From NCBI GenBank assembly GCA_035632315.1, contig DASQGZ010000004.1:1-17472 (forward strand): a stretch of DNA of 17,472 nt, written 5' to 3'. Source of the DNA: JAFDZW01 sp035632315. GTDB taxonomy: Bacteria > Bacteroidota > Ignavibacteria > Palsa-1295. Below the pieces are notes generated by a model. It was not told the DNA's origin, did not search any database, and saw nothing but the letters and a program-made list of their open reading frames with translations. Below are positions 1-6,919 of the stretch, piece after piece. A program made the translations under genes and the position numbers. The first letter of the stretch is position 1, and the number at the start of each line of letters is the position of its first letter.

Positions 1-1
1 A

Positions 2-268
2 TTTTTTTATGAACAAAACTACATAGAATGTTCAAATATATTGAATGAGGTCGTCCCTATTTTTTTCAAACAATATGGTATAGAAAATCCGGATACACTT
101 TTCGTGTTACGGTTTTTAGGCAACGAAAAACTTAAGCACATCCCAATAATGAAAAAAACTGCACAATCCCTTATCGATGCTGCATGTAAAATTCATCAAC
201 ACCAAATTATGGCTTCTCCGAAAGTATCGAATGAACTTAATGATATTTATTCTAATTTATTCCAGTAA
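2..268 (+). CDS. C-terminal end of an unrecognised protein (5' truncated)
   Basis: The frame is open from the left edge and ends in TAA at 266-268, giving 88 visible residues. There is no ATG in frame; a TTG at 41 is possible, but the frame stays open upstream of it, so the gene probably begins outside the window. The visible part looks soluble and mostly helical, with residues such as FFKQYGIENPDTLFVLRFLG near the middle and no membrane segment, cysteine cluster or known catalytic motif. I do not recognise the family. Composition is clearly more A+T-rich than the genes from 1152 onward. It converges on the minus-strand gene ending at 306, with 37 bases between them and no evident terminator hairpin. 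Confidence 0.55.
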   Translation, partial: FFYEQNYIECSNILNEVVPIFFKQYGIENPDTLFVLRFLGNEKLKHIPIMKKTAQSLIDAACKIHQHQIMASPKVSNELNDIYSNLFQ

Positions 269-305
269 GGGTCTATCAAAAATCGCACGTCCTAGTGAAC
301 TGTAA

Positions 306-1058
306 TTAGTGTCTGGGTATAGGATATAAAAGTGGGTTAAGCGGTTTTCCAGGAATCGTATCTGAGGCGCAGTACGTTTTGTATGCTACACACGCAATAT
401 CGGAATCAGAGCCAAAGTAAATTTCTGCAGTTATCTGAGAATTACAGGTTGTACTCGGCGGCGGATTCAGCGTAACGCTGGGGATCGAGTCAAGACCGGA
501 ACCAACGACGACTGGCGGCGGCGAACTCGAAACAGGGACAAAGGTTACTCCTCCGTCTGTTGAGACGGTGGTTGCAATACTGAATGAGGCTCCGCCTCCG
601 AGCGGACCGACAAGGGGAATATATGCCTTACCCCACGGAGGAAGTAAGTAATTGGCAATGTAAGAAGTGGCTGGAACTGTTATTTGAGCATAAAATGATA
701 TCGCACCGCTCATACTTGGATTCGGCACAGTAAGGACAGACAGGTAGTTTGGTCCGCAGTCGTTCCAGTTTGTTAACCAAAAAGTATTCGGATTCGCAGG
801 GTTATAAAAGTAATTGTAGCAACAGCACATTGTATCAAGCGGATACTGATACGTCATAGAGTCTAGACCAAATTGAGGTGTGCTGGAATTTTGACCTGGT
901 AATACTTTATCCGTATTCGTAAGAGTTTTATACGTTTTAACTGTTATATGTTTATACGCATACTTGCCGCTCTTTTGCCCATTCCCGTGTAAAAGAAAAT
1001 AGCCAATAATGATGCCAATTACGAAAATAAAAAAATAGATAATGATGCTTCGTTTCAT
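306..1058 (-). CDS. Unrecognised membrane-anchored or secreted protein, Cys- and Pro-containing
   Basis: This 250-residue protein is of unknown function. It starts with MKRS and a strongly hydrophobic segment at about residues 4-23 (IIIYFFIFVIGIIIGYFLL), which reads as an uncleaved N-terminal anchor; the rest would lie outside the cytoplasm. The exposed part has a run of three cysteines (78-80), a further Cys101 and three more near the C-terminus, plus Gly- and Pro-rich stretches around 150-200 (SSPPPVVVGSG, LNPPPSTTC). It is Ser/Thr/Tyr/Asn-rich, typical of exported beta-structured proteins, but no known domain is visible. It has a good Bacteroidetes-type promoter at 1086-1117 and no Shine-Dalgarno sequence before its ATG. 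It follows mrdA on the same strand but looks independently transcribed. Confidence 0.75.
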   Translation of the reverse strand: MKRSIIIYFFIFVIGIIIGYFLLHGNGQKSGKYAYKHITVKTYKTLTNTDKVLPGQNSSTPQFGLDSMTYQYPLDTMCCCYNYFYNPANPNTFWLTNWNDCGPNYLSVLTVPNPSMSGAISFYAQITVPATSYIANYLLPPWGKAYIPLVGPLGGGASFSIATTVSTDGGVTFVPVSSSPPPVVVGSGLDSIPSVTLNPPPSTTCNSQITAEIYFGSDSDIACVAYKTYCASDTIPGKPLNPLLYPIPRH

Positions 1059-1085
1059 ATCCGTCTGGGTTTAAAGATGAATGTA

Positions 1086-1117
1086 CAAAGGTATGACAAT
1101 CCCGGACGATTTCCAAA
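1086..1117 (-). promoter_or_regulatory. Bacteroidetes-type promoter (TTTG-N20-TAnnTTTG) for the 306-1058 gene
   Basis: Read on the minus strand, TTTG (1117-1114) is followed after exactly 20 bases by TACCTTTG (1093-1086). This is a full match to the Bacteroidetes primary sigma factor consensus. The start codon lies about 28 bases downstream of the -7 box, so the untranslated leader would be short. No start site has been mapped; the assignment rests on sequence match and position. Confidence 0.65.
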
Positions 1118-1124
1118 TTCAAAA

Positions 1125-1138
1125 CAAGAATTTTCTTG
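1125..1138. repeat. Inverted repeat CAAGAA-tt-TTCTTG between mrdA and its downstream neighbour
   Basis: Six-base perfect arms are separated by two bases. The element lies 13 bases downstream of the mrdA stop and 7 bases upstream of the -33 box of the next gene's promoter. On the minus strand it is followed by TTTT, so it could be a weak terminator for mrdA (5-base A+T-rich stem with 4-base loop), or an operator for the promoter. Neither is proven. Confidence 0.35.
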
Positions 1139-1151
1139 CGACCGCTAAATT

Positions 1152-3104
1152 TTATCGCTTTTCGTCCAAAACTGCCTCATTTGATGTTGCTACAGGCGTT
1201 TCATCTTTCTTTTGTGGTGCGGGTTGAGGTTGTTTGGCGAAACGGTTTTCGCGCCAATTATTATATTCCGGTGTGTTTGGCAATAGTGTCGGCAACGGGT
1301 CTTCCCTGTCGTGATAGAGATAATATTTTATAAGCTTTCGGCAGATCGGGGCGGAGATGTCGCCGCCGAAACCGGCATTCTCGACTAATACACACATTGC
1401 TATCTTCGGGTTGTCGAACGGAGCGAAGCAATCGAACCAGGCGTGCGATTTTCCGTGTGGGTTCTGCGCTGTTCCGGTTTTACCGGCGATCTGACAATCA
1501 TGCGGACCGGGCGTTTCGCAAGCGTGACCAGTGCCACCGCCTTCGTGAACGACACCGAACATTGCATTGCGCACAACTTCAACGATCGTATCGGAAACAC
1601 TAACGTGATGTTTTTTCGGGACAAAATTTTCCCAGCGGCGAGTCTGATTATTAAAGATCGCACGAGCCGCATGCGGCTGCACCCACACACCATGATTCGC
1701 CCATGTTGCCGCATACGCCGCCTGCTGCAGCGGCGTCACCCCGACCTCACCTTGCCCGATACCCTGACTGACAACATACCCTTTCGTCCATCCGCGCGGA
1801 TAATGTTTATTCATCCACGCCGTACTCGGAACAGTGCCATTTCCCTCGTATGCTAAGTCAACCCCCGTCTGCAGACCGAAACCAAAATCGTGCGCATACT
1901 TTGCCATTGAATCAATGCCGAGCGCAAGTACTGCGCGATAATAAAATACATCGCACGAAGCAACGATGGACTTATGAAAATTCGTCGCACCGTGGACCGC
2001 ATCGTCATTATATGTGTGGTCGCCAAATGTAAATGAGCCCGGGCAGTTCAGGACATAATTCATCGGCCAAGTCTTTGTCTGCATCGTCGCGGCGGCCATC
2101 AAGAGTTTCCACGTCGAGCCGGGCGGATAGCGAGTTTGTGTCGCACGATTGTATAGTGGGTGCGCAGGATCGAGCATCACCGATTGATATTCTGCTTTCG
2201 ATGTGCGCCCGCTGAAAATATCAAGATCGAAATCCGGTTTGCTCACAAGCGCAAGAATTTCTCCGGTCGAAGGATCGAGTGCAACGATCGCGCCGTGCAG
2301 GCCTTGTAGTAATTGCTCGGCATATTCCTGCAAGCCGAGATCCATCCCAAGCTGAATGCTTTCCCCATCGAGGCCTTTTATGTCGGCTGCGCCCTCTTTG
2401 AAACGTGCTTGCCGCTGACCGCGCGCATCGACGGCAACATACTCATATCCTTTTCTGCCGCGAAGATCGTCTTCGTGGAATGCTTCGAGGCCTGTCGTGC
2501 CGACAATATCGCCGGGATGGTAGTACGAACTGTCTGCTGTAGTATCGAGATTCTCAAGTTTTTGCTCGGAGATCTCTTTTGTAAAACCAAGCAGGTGCGA
2601 TGCACGAACCGGAGCAACGTACTGTCGTTTCGATTCAACCGAAATATCAATGCCGGGCAGATCGACGAGATGTTCTTCGATCGCCGCGATCGTTCGCACA
2701 TCGATATCCCCGATGATCTTCACCGGTTGAAATTTTACATATGAACCCGACTGGTTAAGCTTATTGATGATATACGTTGTGTCAACACCGAGCAGCGACG
2801 CTAACACAGGGAGCGTTTGTTTCCTGTATGGGAGAAAATCTTCCGGTGTGATGGTGACCGCATACGACGGAATGCTCGCTGCAACAACTGTGCCGTAGCG
2901 ATCATAGATCGCACCGCGCGCCGGAATGCGCTCGATCCGTTTGATCCCCTGCGCACTTGCAGCGCCGCGAAGCTCCGTGCCTTCTAATATCTGCAGTTCG
3001 ACGAATCTGGCGATAAATCCGGCAAAGACGATCGCAATGACGGCAGCAAAAATGCGTCGGCGGGTCGGCGATGCAAACTCCTGATCAGAAAAGAAATCGA
3101 ACAT
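1152..3104 (-). CDS. mrdA: Penicillin-binding protein 2 (peptidoglycan D,D-transpeptidase)
   Basis: Class B PBP2, the transpeptidase that cross-links peptidoglycan during side-wall elongation together with RodA. One N-terminal membrane segment (about 17-37) anchors a periplasmic protein. The dimerisation region carries the family motif IPARGAIYDRYG (about 61-72). The transpeptidase motifs are all present: STWK with the acylated Ser (about 330-333), SCD (about 383-385, the S-x-D form usual in PBP2) and KTGTAQ (about 542-547). The last 30 residues are a Pro/Gln/Lys-rich tail. I chose the ATG at 3104; a TTG one codon upstream adds one residue. No Shine-Dalgarno sequence is seen. Length is normal for the family. 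Its usual partners mreBCD and rodA are not adjacent: a divergent lipoprotein gene lies upstream and an unrelated gene downstream. Confidence 0.96.
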   Translation of the reverse strand: MFDFFSDQEFASPTRRRIFAAVIAIVFAGFIARFVELQILEGTELRGAASAQGIKRIERIPARGAIYDRYGTVVAASIPSYAVTITPEDFLPYRKQTLPVLASLLGVDTTYIINKLNQSGSYVKFQPVKIIGDIDVRTIAAIEEHLVDLPGIDISVESKRQYVAPVRASHLLGFTKEISEQKLENLDTTADSSYYHPGDIVGTTGLEAFHEDDLRGRKGYEYVAVDARGQRQARFKEGAADIKGLDGESIQLGMDLGLQEYAEQLLQGLHGAIVALDPSTGEILALVSKPDFDLDIFSGRTSKAEYQSVMLDPAHPLYNRATQTRYPPGSTWKLLMAAATMQTKTWPMNYVLNCPGSFTFGDHTYNDDAVHGATNFHKSIVASCDVFYYRAVLALGIDSMAKYAHDFGFGLQTGVDLAYEGNGTVPSTAWMNKHYPRGWTKGYVVSQGIGQGEVGVTPLQQAAYAATWANHGVWVQPHAARAIFNNQTRRWENFVPKKHHVSVSDTIVEVVRNAMFGVVHEGGGTGHACETPGPHDCQIAGKTGTAQNPHGKSHAWFDCFAPFDNPKIAMCVLVENAGFGGDISAPICRKLIKYYLYHDREDPLPTLLPNTPEYNNWRENRFAKQPQPAPQKKDETPVATSNEAVLDEKR

Positions 3105-3205
3105 CAATCATAATAGAATCCAATGTGAAAAACGGGAAAGTCGTTATTCATCGTTCCACCCGGATTTCTTCGTATTTTTAGACATTCATTCATATTAGAG
3201 TACCT

Positions 3206-3571
3206 ATGAGACTCTTGATGTTGTGTATAGTTTGCATAAGTGCAATACTATCGTCGTGTGGAAAAAGTGACTCCGACAACTGGATCGAAACGAAAGATGT
3301 TTCAATCATAGCATATAAATCTGACCCTGAAAACGGGAAACAGTATCTCGATGTCATTTACGAGAATGTCGGCGCGAAAGACATTAGTAAATTGAAGGTC
3401 GAGCTCATAACTTCGACCAAAGGAAAATTCGATACGATCACGAAAATGATCATACCGGAGATGATCCTGAAGCCGAAAGACAAACACCTTGTTCCTCGCC
3501 CGATCGGCGAACCGCCGGCAGTGTTCGATAATGTCGCCGTCAGCCGTGTGTGGGTCGTATATGAAAAATAA
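3206..3571 (+). CDS. Small predicted lipoprotein, unknown function
   Basis: A 121-residue protein with a type II signal peptide: MRLLMLCIVCISAILSSCGK has a short positive start, a hydrophobic core and lipobox LSSC with Cys18 as the expected lipidated residue. The mature part (about 103 residues) looks like a single small beta-sandwich, with alternating strands such as KQYLDVIYENVG and AVSRVWVVYEK; FxLYD/DUF4352-like folds look similar, but I cannot assign it to a family. It would sit at the outer or inner membrane facing the periplasm. Its TAA overlaps the ATG of the following exonuclease gene by one base (TAATG), so the two are probably translated from one message. It diverges from mrdA across a 101-base gap with no convincing promoter match. 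Confidence 0.8.
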   Translation: MRLLMLCIVCISAILSSCGKSDSDNWIETKDVSIIAYKSDPENGKQYLDVIYENVGAKDISKLKVELITSTKGKFDTITKMIIPEMILKPKDKHLVPRPIGEPPAVFDNVAVSRVWVVYEK

Positions 3572-4305
3572 TGACGCAAACATTTGTTTTCGATATCGAG
3601 ACCGTTCCGCTCCCGTTCGACGAGTCGTACGATGAAGTACAGAAAGAGTATCTGCTTCGCGGCCTGAGCACTGAGGCTGAAATAGAAAATCAAAAACGAT
3701 TAGGGGCGCTTAATCCGCTGCTCGGACGTGTGGTCTGTATCGGATTATATATTCCCGAACTTGCCCGCGGCGCCGCTCTTTCACTTGCAACAGAAGATTC
3801 CGAAGAGACCGTCGAGTATGAAGATCATTCCATCAAATATCTTACATTCGCCGACGAAGCAGCGCTGCTGACCCACTTTTGGCAGGGACTTGACGAGGTT
3901 CGCTACTCGGCGTTCGTTTCGTTCAACGGCAGAAATTTCGATTGCCCGTTCCTGATGCTTCGCAGCGCTGCGCTTGGCGTTCGCCCAAGCATTAATATGA
4001 TGGCCGGGACACGATGGTCATTTCGCATCGCCGGGAAAAAATATGAATCGGACCACATCGATCTGCTCGATAAATTAGTCTTCGGTGCAGGGTTCGATAA
4101 GAGCGGCGCAACCAGAAAATTCAATCTGGATTTTTACACGAAATCGTTCGGCATCAAATCTCCCAAAGCCGAAGGAGTCACCGGTTATAATGTCGCCGAT
4201 TTTTTTGTCGACGGAAAGATAAGAGAAATTGCCGAGTACTGTATTCGTGATGTACGGGCAACGGCTGAATTGTATGACCGCTGGAATACGTTATTACGGT
4301 TCTGA
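3571..4305 (+). CDS. Predicted 3'-5' exonuclease related to the PolB proofreading domain (DEDDy, RNase H-like)
   Basis: A stand-alone nuclease of 244 residues of the COG3298/PF10108 type, related to the proofreading domain of family B DNA polymerases. The DEDDy active site is readable. Exo I is FDIET, with Asp8 and Glu10. Exo II is SFNGRNFDCPFL, with Asp124. Exo III is YCIRDVRAT, with Tyr223 and Asp227. These residues would bind the two catalytic metal ions. It is expected to degrade single-stranded DNA or RNA 3' to 5'; the physiological substrate of this family is not established. There is no polymerase domain. It overlaps the upstream lipoprotein by one base and is followed by a base-excision repair cluster, which favours a role in DNA repair, though that is inference from context. 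Confidence 0.88.
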   Translation: MTQTFVFDIETVPLPFDESYDEVQKEYLLRGLSTEAEIENQKRLGALNPLLGRVVCIGLYIPELARGAALSLATEDSEETVEYEDHSIKYLTFADEAALLTHFWQGLDEVRYSAFVSFNGRNFDCPFLMLRSAALGVRPSINMMAGTRWSFRIAGKKYESDHIDLLDKLVFGAGFDKSGATRKFNLDFYTKSFGIKSPKAEGVTGYNVADFFVDGKIREIAEYCIRDVRATAELYDRWNTLLRF

Positions 4306-4332
4306 AATAATTCGTTACCTGTTCGATCGGCA

Positions 4333-5595
4333 ATTCTTTATCCTTTTTACATAGCGCGACGATTCATTCGCCACCGCAGGCAATCTGCCGGCGACGGAGT
4401 TCACGGTGCATCGAAGAAGCGGTTTGTGTCGGTGATCACCGTGATCGCAATCTCAGCCGTTGCGCTGGGTACGGCGACGCTCATCGTCGCGCTCTCAATC
4501 CTTTCCGGCTTTGAACAGACCCTGACGAACAATGTCATCGGTTACACTGCGCACGCCGAGATCGCATCCTACGGCAACCGCCCGCTGCCGGAATACCCGA
4601 CAACGATCGCATCGCTGAAAAAACACGTGCCGCACATTCAGGCGATCACCCCCTTTGTCGAGCAGGAAGCGATCCTTCGAAGTTCGAGCGGTGTTGCCGG
4701 TACGATCGTCAGTGGCGTGCCCGTCGGCGATTCGCTCACGCTTGCATTCAAACGTTTAATAAAAGGCCACATTCCGCTCAACGATAATATCGATACGCTT
4801 CCCGAGATCGTTCTCAGTAAAGGTGTTGCCGAAGAACTTCATACCGATACCGGAAAAGTGCTGACCGTATTTCGATTTATTGAAGGGATGCAGTCGCGTG
4901 ACGATCTGCTGAAATATCTTATGCGATTCCGCGTCGTCGGCATTTTTGAAACAGGAATGAGCGAATACGATAATACTCTTTCTTACACGACACTCTCAAG
5001 CGCACAAGCATTTCGAATGACCAGCAGCACTCAGGTCAGCGGTTTTCGTTTGCTCTTCGACGATCTTTCCCAGATCAAGCCTATTCTGTCCGAGCTGAAA
5101 AAGCACCTGCACTATCCATATTATGTCCAAAGCGTCTATGAGATCTACCCGACGATCTTTGGCTGGATCGAACTTCAGAAAAAACCGATCCCGATCATTC
5201 TCGGACTCATCATTATCGTCGCCGCCTTTAATGTCATTTCGACATTGTTGATCCTGGTAATGGAAAAAACAAAGCAGATCGGCGTGCTCAAATCGCTCGG
5301 AGCAAGCAATCCGTCGATACTCTCGATCTTTGTGTTCGAAGGAGGATATATTGCGATCTGCGGGATCATCGGGGGCAACATCCTCGCATTCGTTCTGTCG
5401 TGGCTGCAACTTCATTATCATTTCTTTAAGCTTCGCGCAGAGATCTATTTTATGCCGAGCGTTCCTATTTCGATCGAGTGGCAGCATTATCTTATCGTCA
5501 GTGCGATTGCACTCGCGATCACGGTTACATCTGCATTCATTCCCGCACGGATCGCAACGAAGATCAAGCCCGTCAAAGCTCTGAAGTTCGGATGA
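4333..5595 (+). CDS. LolC/LolE-like lipoprotein-release ABC transporter permease (start codon uncertain)
   Basis: Inner-membrane permease of the FtsX/MacB fold that works with a LolD-type ATPase to move lipoproteins out of the inner membrane. In 420-residue numbering, membrane segment 1 is at about 34-56, a large periplasmic domain follows, and segments 2-4 lie at about 287-310, 334-360 and 386-406. The signature VMEKTKQIGVLKSLGAS follows segment 2, and the C-terminus ends PVKALKFG, as in LolC/E. Frame upstream of the first canonical start (GTG at 4426) encodes YIARRFIRHRRQ and KKRFVS, the conserved N-terminal segment of this family, so translation must begin further up. No ATG, GTG or TTG exists there; ATT at 4333 gives MLYPFYIARRF, hence this start. 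No lolD is nearby. The stop overlaps the Nudix gene start (ATGA). Confidence 0.85.
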   Translation: MLYPFYIARRFIRHRRQSAGDGVHGASKKRFVSVITVIAISAVALGTATLIVALSILSGFEQTLTNNVIGYTAHAEIASYGNRPLPEYPTTIASLKKHVPHIQAITPFVEQEAILRSSSGVAGTIVSGVPVGDSLTLAFKRLIKGHIPLNDNIDTLPEIVLSKGVAEELHTDTGKVLTVFRFIEGMQSRDDLLKYLMRFRVVGIFETGMSEYDNTLSYTTLSSAQAFRMTSSTQVSGFRLLFDDLSQIKPILSELKKHLHYPYYVQSVYEIYPTIFGWIELQKKPIPIILGLIIIVAAFNVISTLLILVMEKTKQIGVLKSLGASNPSILSIFVFEGGYIAICGIIGGNILAFVLSWLQLHYHFFKLRAEIYFMPSVPISIEWQHYLIVSAIALAITVTSAFIPARIATKIKPVKALKFG

Positions 5596-5996
5596 ACCCG
5601 ATAGAAGTTGTGACCGGTCTGCTCGTACAGAGTGGCAAAGTGTTGATGTGCGAGCGCAGTCCTGAAAAAATTTATCCCCTGCATTGGGAATTTCCGGGCG
5701 GGAAAGTTGAAGCCGGCGAAAGACTGTCAGATGCCGTCATAAGGGAAATTCGAGAGGAGCTTCATGTTGAGTGTCATTCTCTGCACACGTATTTCGAGGA
5801 CACGATGACCTATTCAAACGGCTTTACCTATCACGTTACGTTCTTCGTCATCAATATGTTTTCCGGCGATCCGGTCAACACAGAGTTCAACAGCATTGAC
5901 TGGTTTACCTCAGAAGAATTAAGAAATATTCTACATTTGAGTGGGAATAAACAAGTTATCGAAAAATTGATCGCGGAAGGAATTCCGGCGCAATGA
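5592..5996 (+). CDS. mutT: MutT-like Nudix hydrolase (probable 8-oxo-dGTP diphosphatase)
   Basis: A 134-residue Nudix protein, the normal MutT length. The Nudix box runs from Gly37 to Val59: G-x5-E43-x7-REIREELHV, with REIREE supplying the metal-binding glutamates; His58 stands where the consensus has Gly. WEFPGGKVEAGE (32-43) is characteristic of MutT and its close relatives. MutT hydrolyses 8-oxo-dGTP to the monophosphate and so keeps oxidised guanine out of DNA. NudG (CTP pyrophosphohydrolase)-like specificity cannot be excluded from sequence alone, but overlap with mutY and the nearby ogg strongly favours the 8-oxoguanine role. The ATG at 5592 overlaps the permease stop by four bases, and the TGA overlaps the mutY start by four, so expression is very likely coupled. 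Confidence 0.9.
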   Translation: MNPIEVVTGLLVQSGKVLMCERSPEKIYPLHWEFPGGKVEAGERLSDAVIREIREELHVECHSLHTYFEDTMTYSNGFTYHVTFFVINMFSGDPVNTEFNSIDWFTSEELRNILHLSGNKQVIEKLIAEGIPAQ

Positions 5997-6919
5997 ACTC
6001 GACGGTTCGTCAGCGGCTCGTTCGGGCACGAACACTTTTGCTGCGATGGCATCGCAAGCAGAACAAGCGAGAATTCTCGTGGCGGCACGATGTTCGCGAT
6101 CCGTATGAAGTGCTCGTGTGCGAAATGATGGGTCAGCAAACACAGGCCTCGCGTATCGAGATATTCTTAAAGAAATTTTTACGAAAATTTCCTACGGTCT
6201 CAGCGCTTGCGAACGCGAAACAAAGCGATGTCATCCGCGCATGGCAAGGACTCGGATACAATCGCCGAGCATTGCACTTACATAATGCCGCAAAGATGAT
6301 CGCCGTAAAACACGGTGGTATTATTCCGCGCTCACAAACAGATCTTCTCGTCCTTCCCGGCATAGGCGCTTATACTGCCTCGGCTATTCGAGTATTCGCA
6401 TTCGAAGAAAACTCGTCAGCCGTCGATGTCAATGTCAGCCGCGTTATTACTCGGCTTTCTAAAAAAGTCCGCGATCGCACTGAATTGCTGCCGCTTATGA
6501 CGGTACAGGAAATAAACGAGGAGATTATGCCTCGCAAAGCTATTCGCGATTGGCACGAAGCAATAATGGACTTTGGCGCAACGATATGCACAAAAAATAA
6601 TCCGCAATGTGACATCTGCCCATTGAGAAACGTCTGCCTCTCAAAAGGATTATATAAAAAGATACATTCTTCACTAGATAAAAAGCAACAAAAAGAGAAA
6701 CAATATTTTGGTGCGCCTAAAAGAATTTGGCGCGGAAGAATATTAAAGATTATAACAGATGGTCGTCGCATTGGCGCTTCAGACTTAAAAAAATCTCTTC
6801 ACCAGCAATTTGGATTGACTGCTTCCGAAGTTTCTGCGATCTTATCTATGACACTTCCAGAATTATTACAGGAAGGATTTATCCGGCATTCGACAAATGA
6901 CAGCTACTCGCTCAAATAG
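5993..6919 (+). CDS. mutY: A/G-specific adenine glycosylase MutY with winged-helix-like C-terminus
   Basis: HhH-GPD base-excision glycosylase that removes adenine mispaired with 8-oxoguanine. Catalytic Glu44 lies in CEMMGQQTQASR, the helix-hairpin-helix is LPGIGAYTASAI (121-132), and the essential Asp145 is in VDVNVSRV. A [4Fe-4S] cluster is bound by Cys199, Cys206, Cys209 and Cys215 (C-x6-C-x2-C-x5-C). At 308 residues it is shorter than E. coli MutY (350) and lacks the MutT-like C-terminal 8-oxoG recognition domain. Residues about 241-308 (RIWRGRILKIITDG, SDLKKSL, LLQEGFIRH, YSLK) read like a small winged helix, as in actinobacterial MutY. DNA for about 6640-6900 is visibly more A+T-rich than the catalytic part. 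It overlaps mutT by 4 and ogg by 23 bases. Confidence 0.95.
   Translation: MNSTVRQRLVRARTLLLRWHRKQNKREFSWRHDVRDPYEVLVCEMMGQQTQASRIEIFLKKFLRKFPTVSALANAKQSDVIRAWQGLGYNRRALHLHNAAKMIAVKHGGIIPRSQTDLLVLPGIGAYTASAIRVFAFEENSSAVDVNVSRVITRLSKKVRDRTELLPLMTVQEINEEIMPRKAIRDWHEAIMDFGATICTKNNPQCDICPLRNVCLSKGLYKKIHSSLDKKQQKEKQYFGAPKRIWRGRILKIITDGRRIGASDLKKSLHQQFGLTASEVSAILSMTLPELLQEGFIRHSTNDSYSLK

Noticed and set aside
2313..2744. Plus-strand open frame of 143 codons inside mrdA
   Set aside because: It lies wholly antisense to a PBP2 with all catalytic motifs and its translation shows no domain; a shadow frame.
3173..3180. TATTTTTA as a promoter -7 box for the lipoprotein gene
   Set aside because: Last base mismatches and there is no TTTG at the expected upstream distance.
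4996..5487. Minus-strand open frame of 163 codons inside the LolC-like gene
   Set aside because: Antisense to a well-conserved permease, highly charged translation without motifs; a shadow frame.
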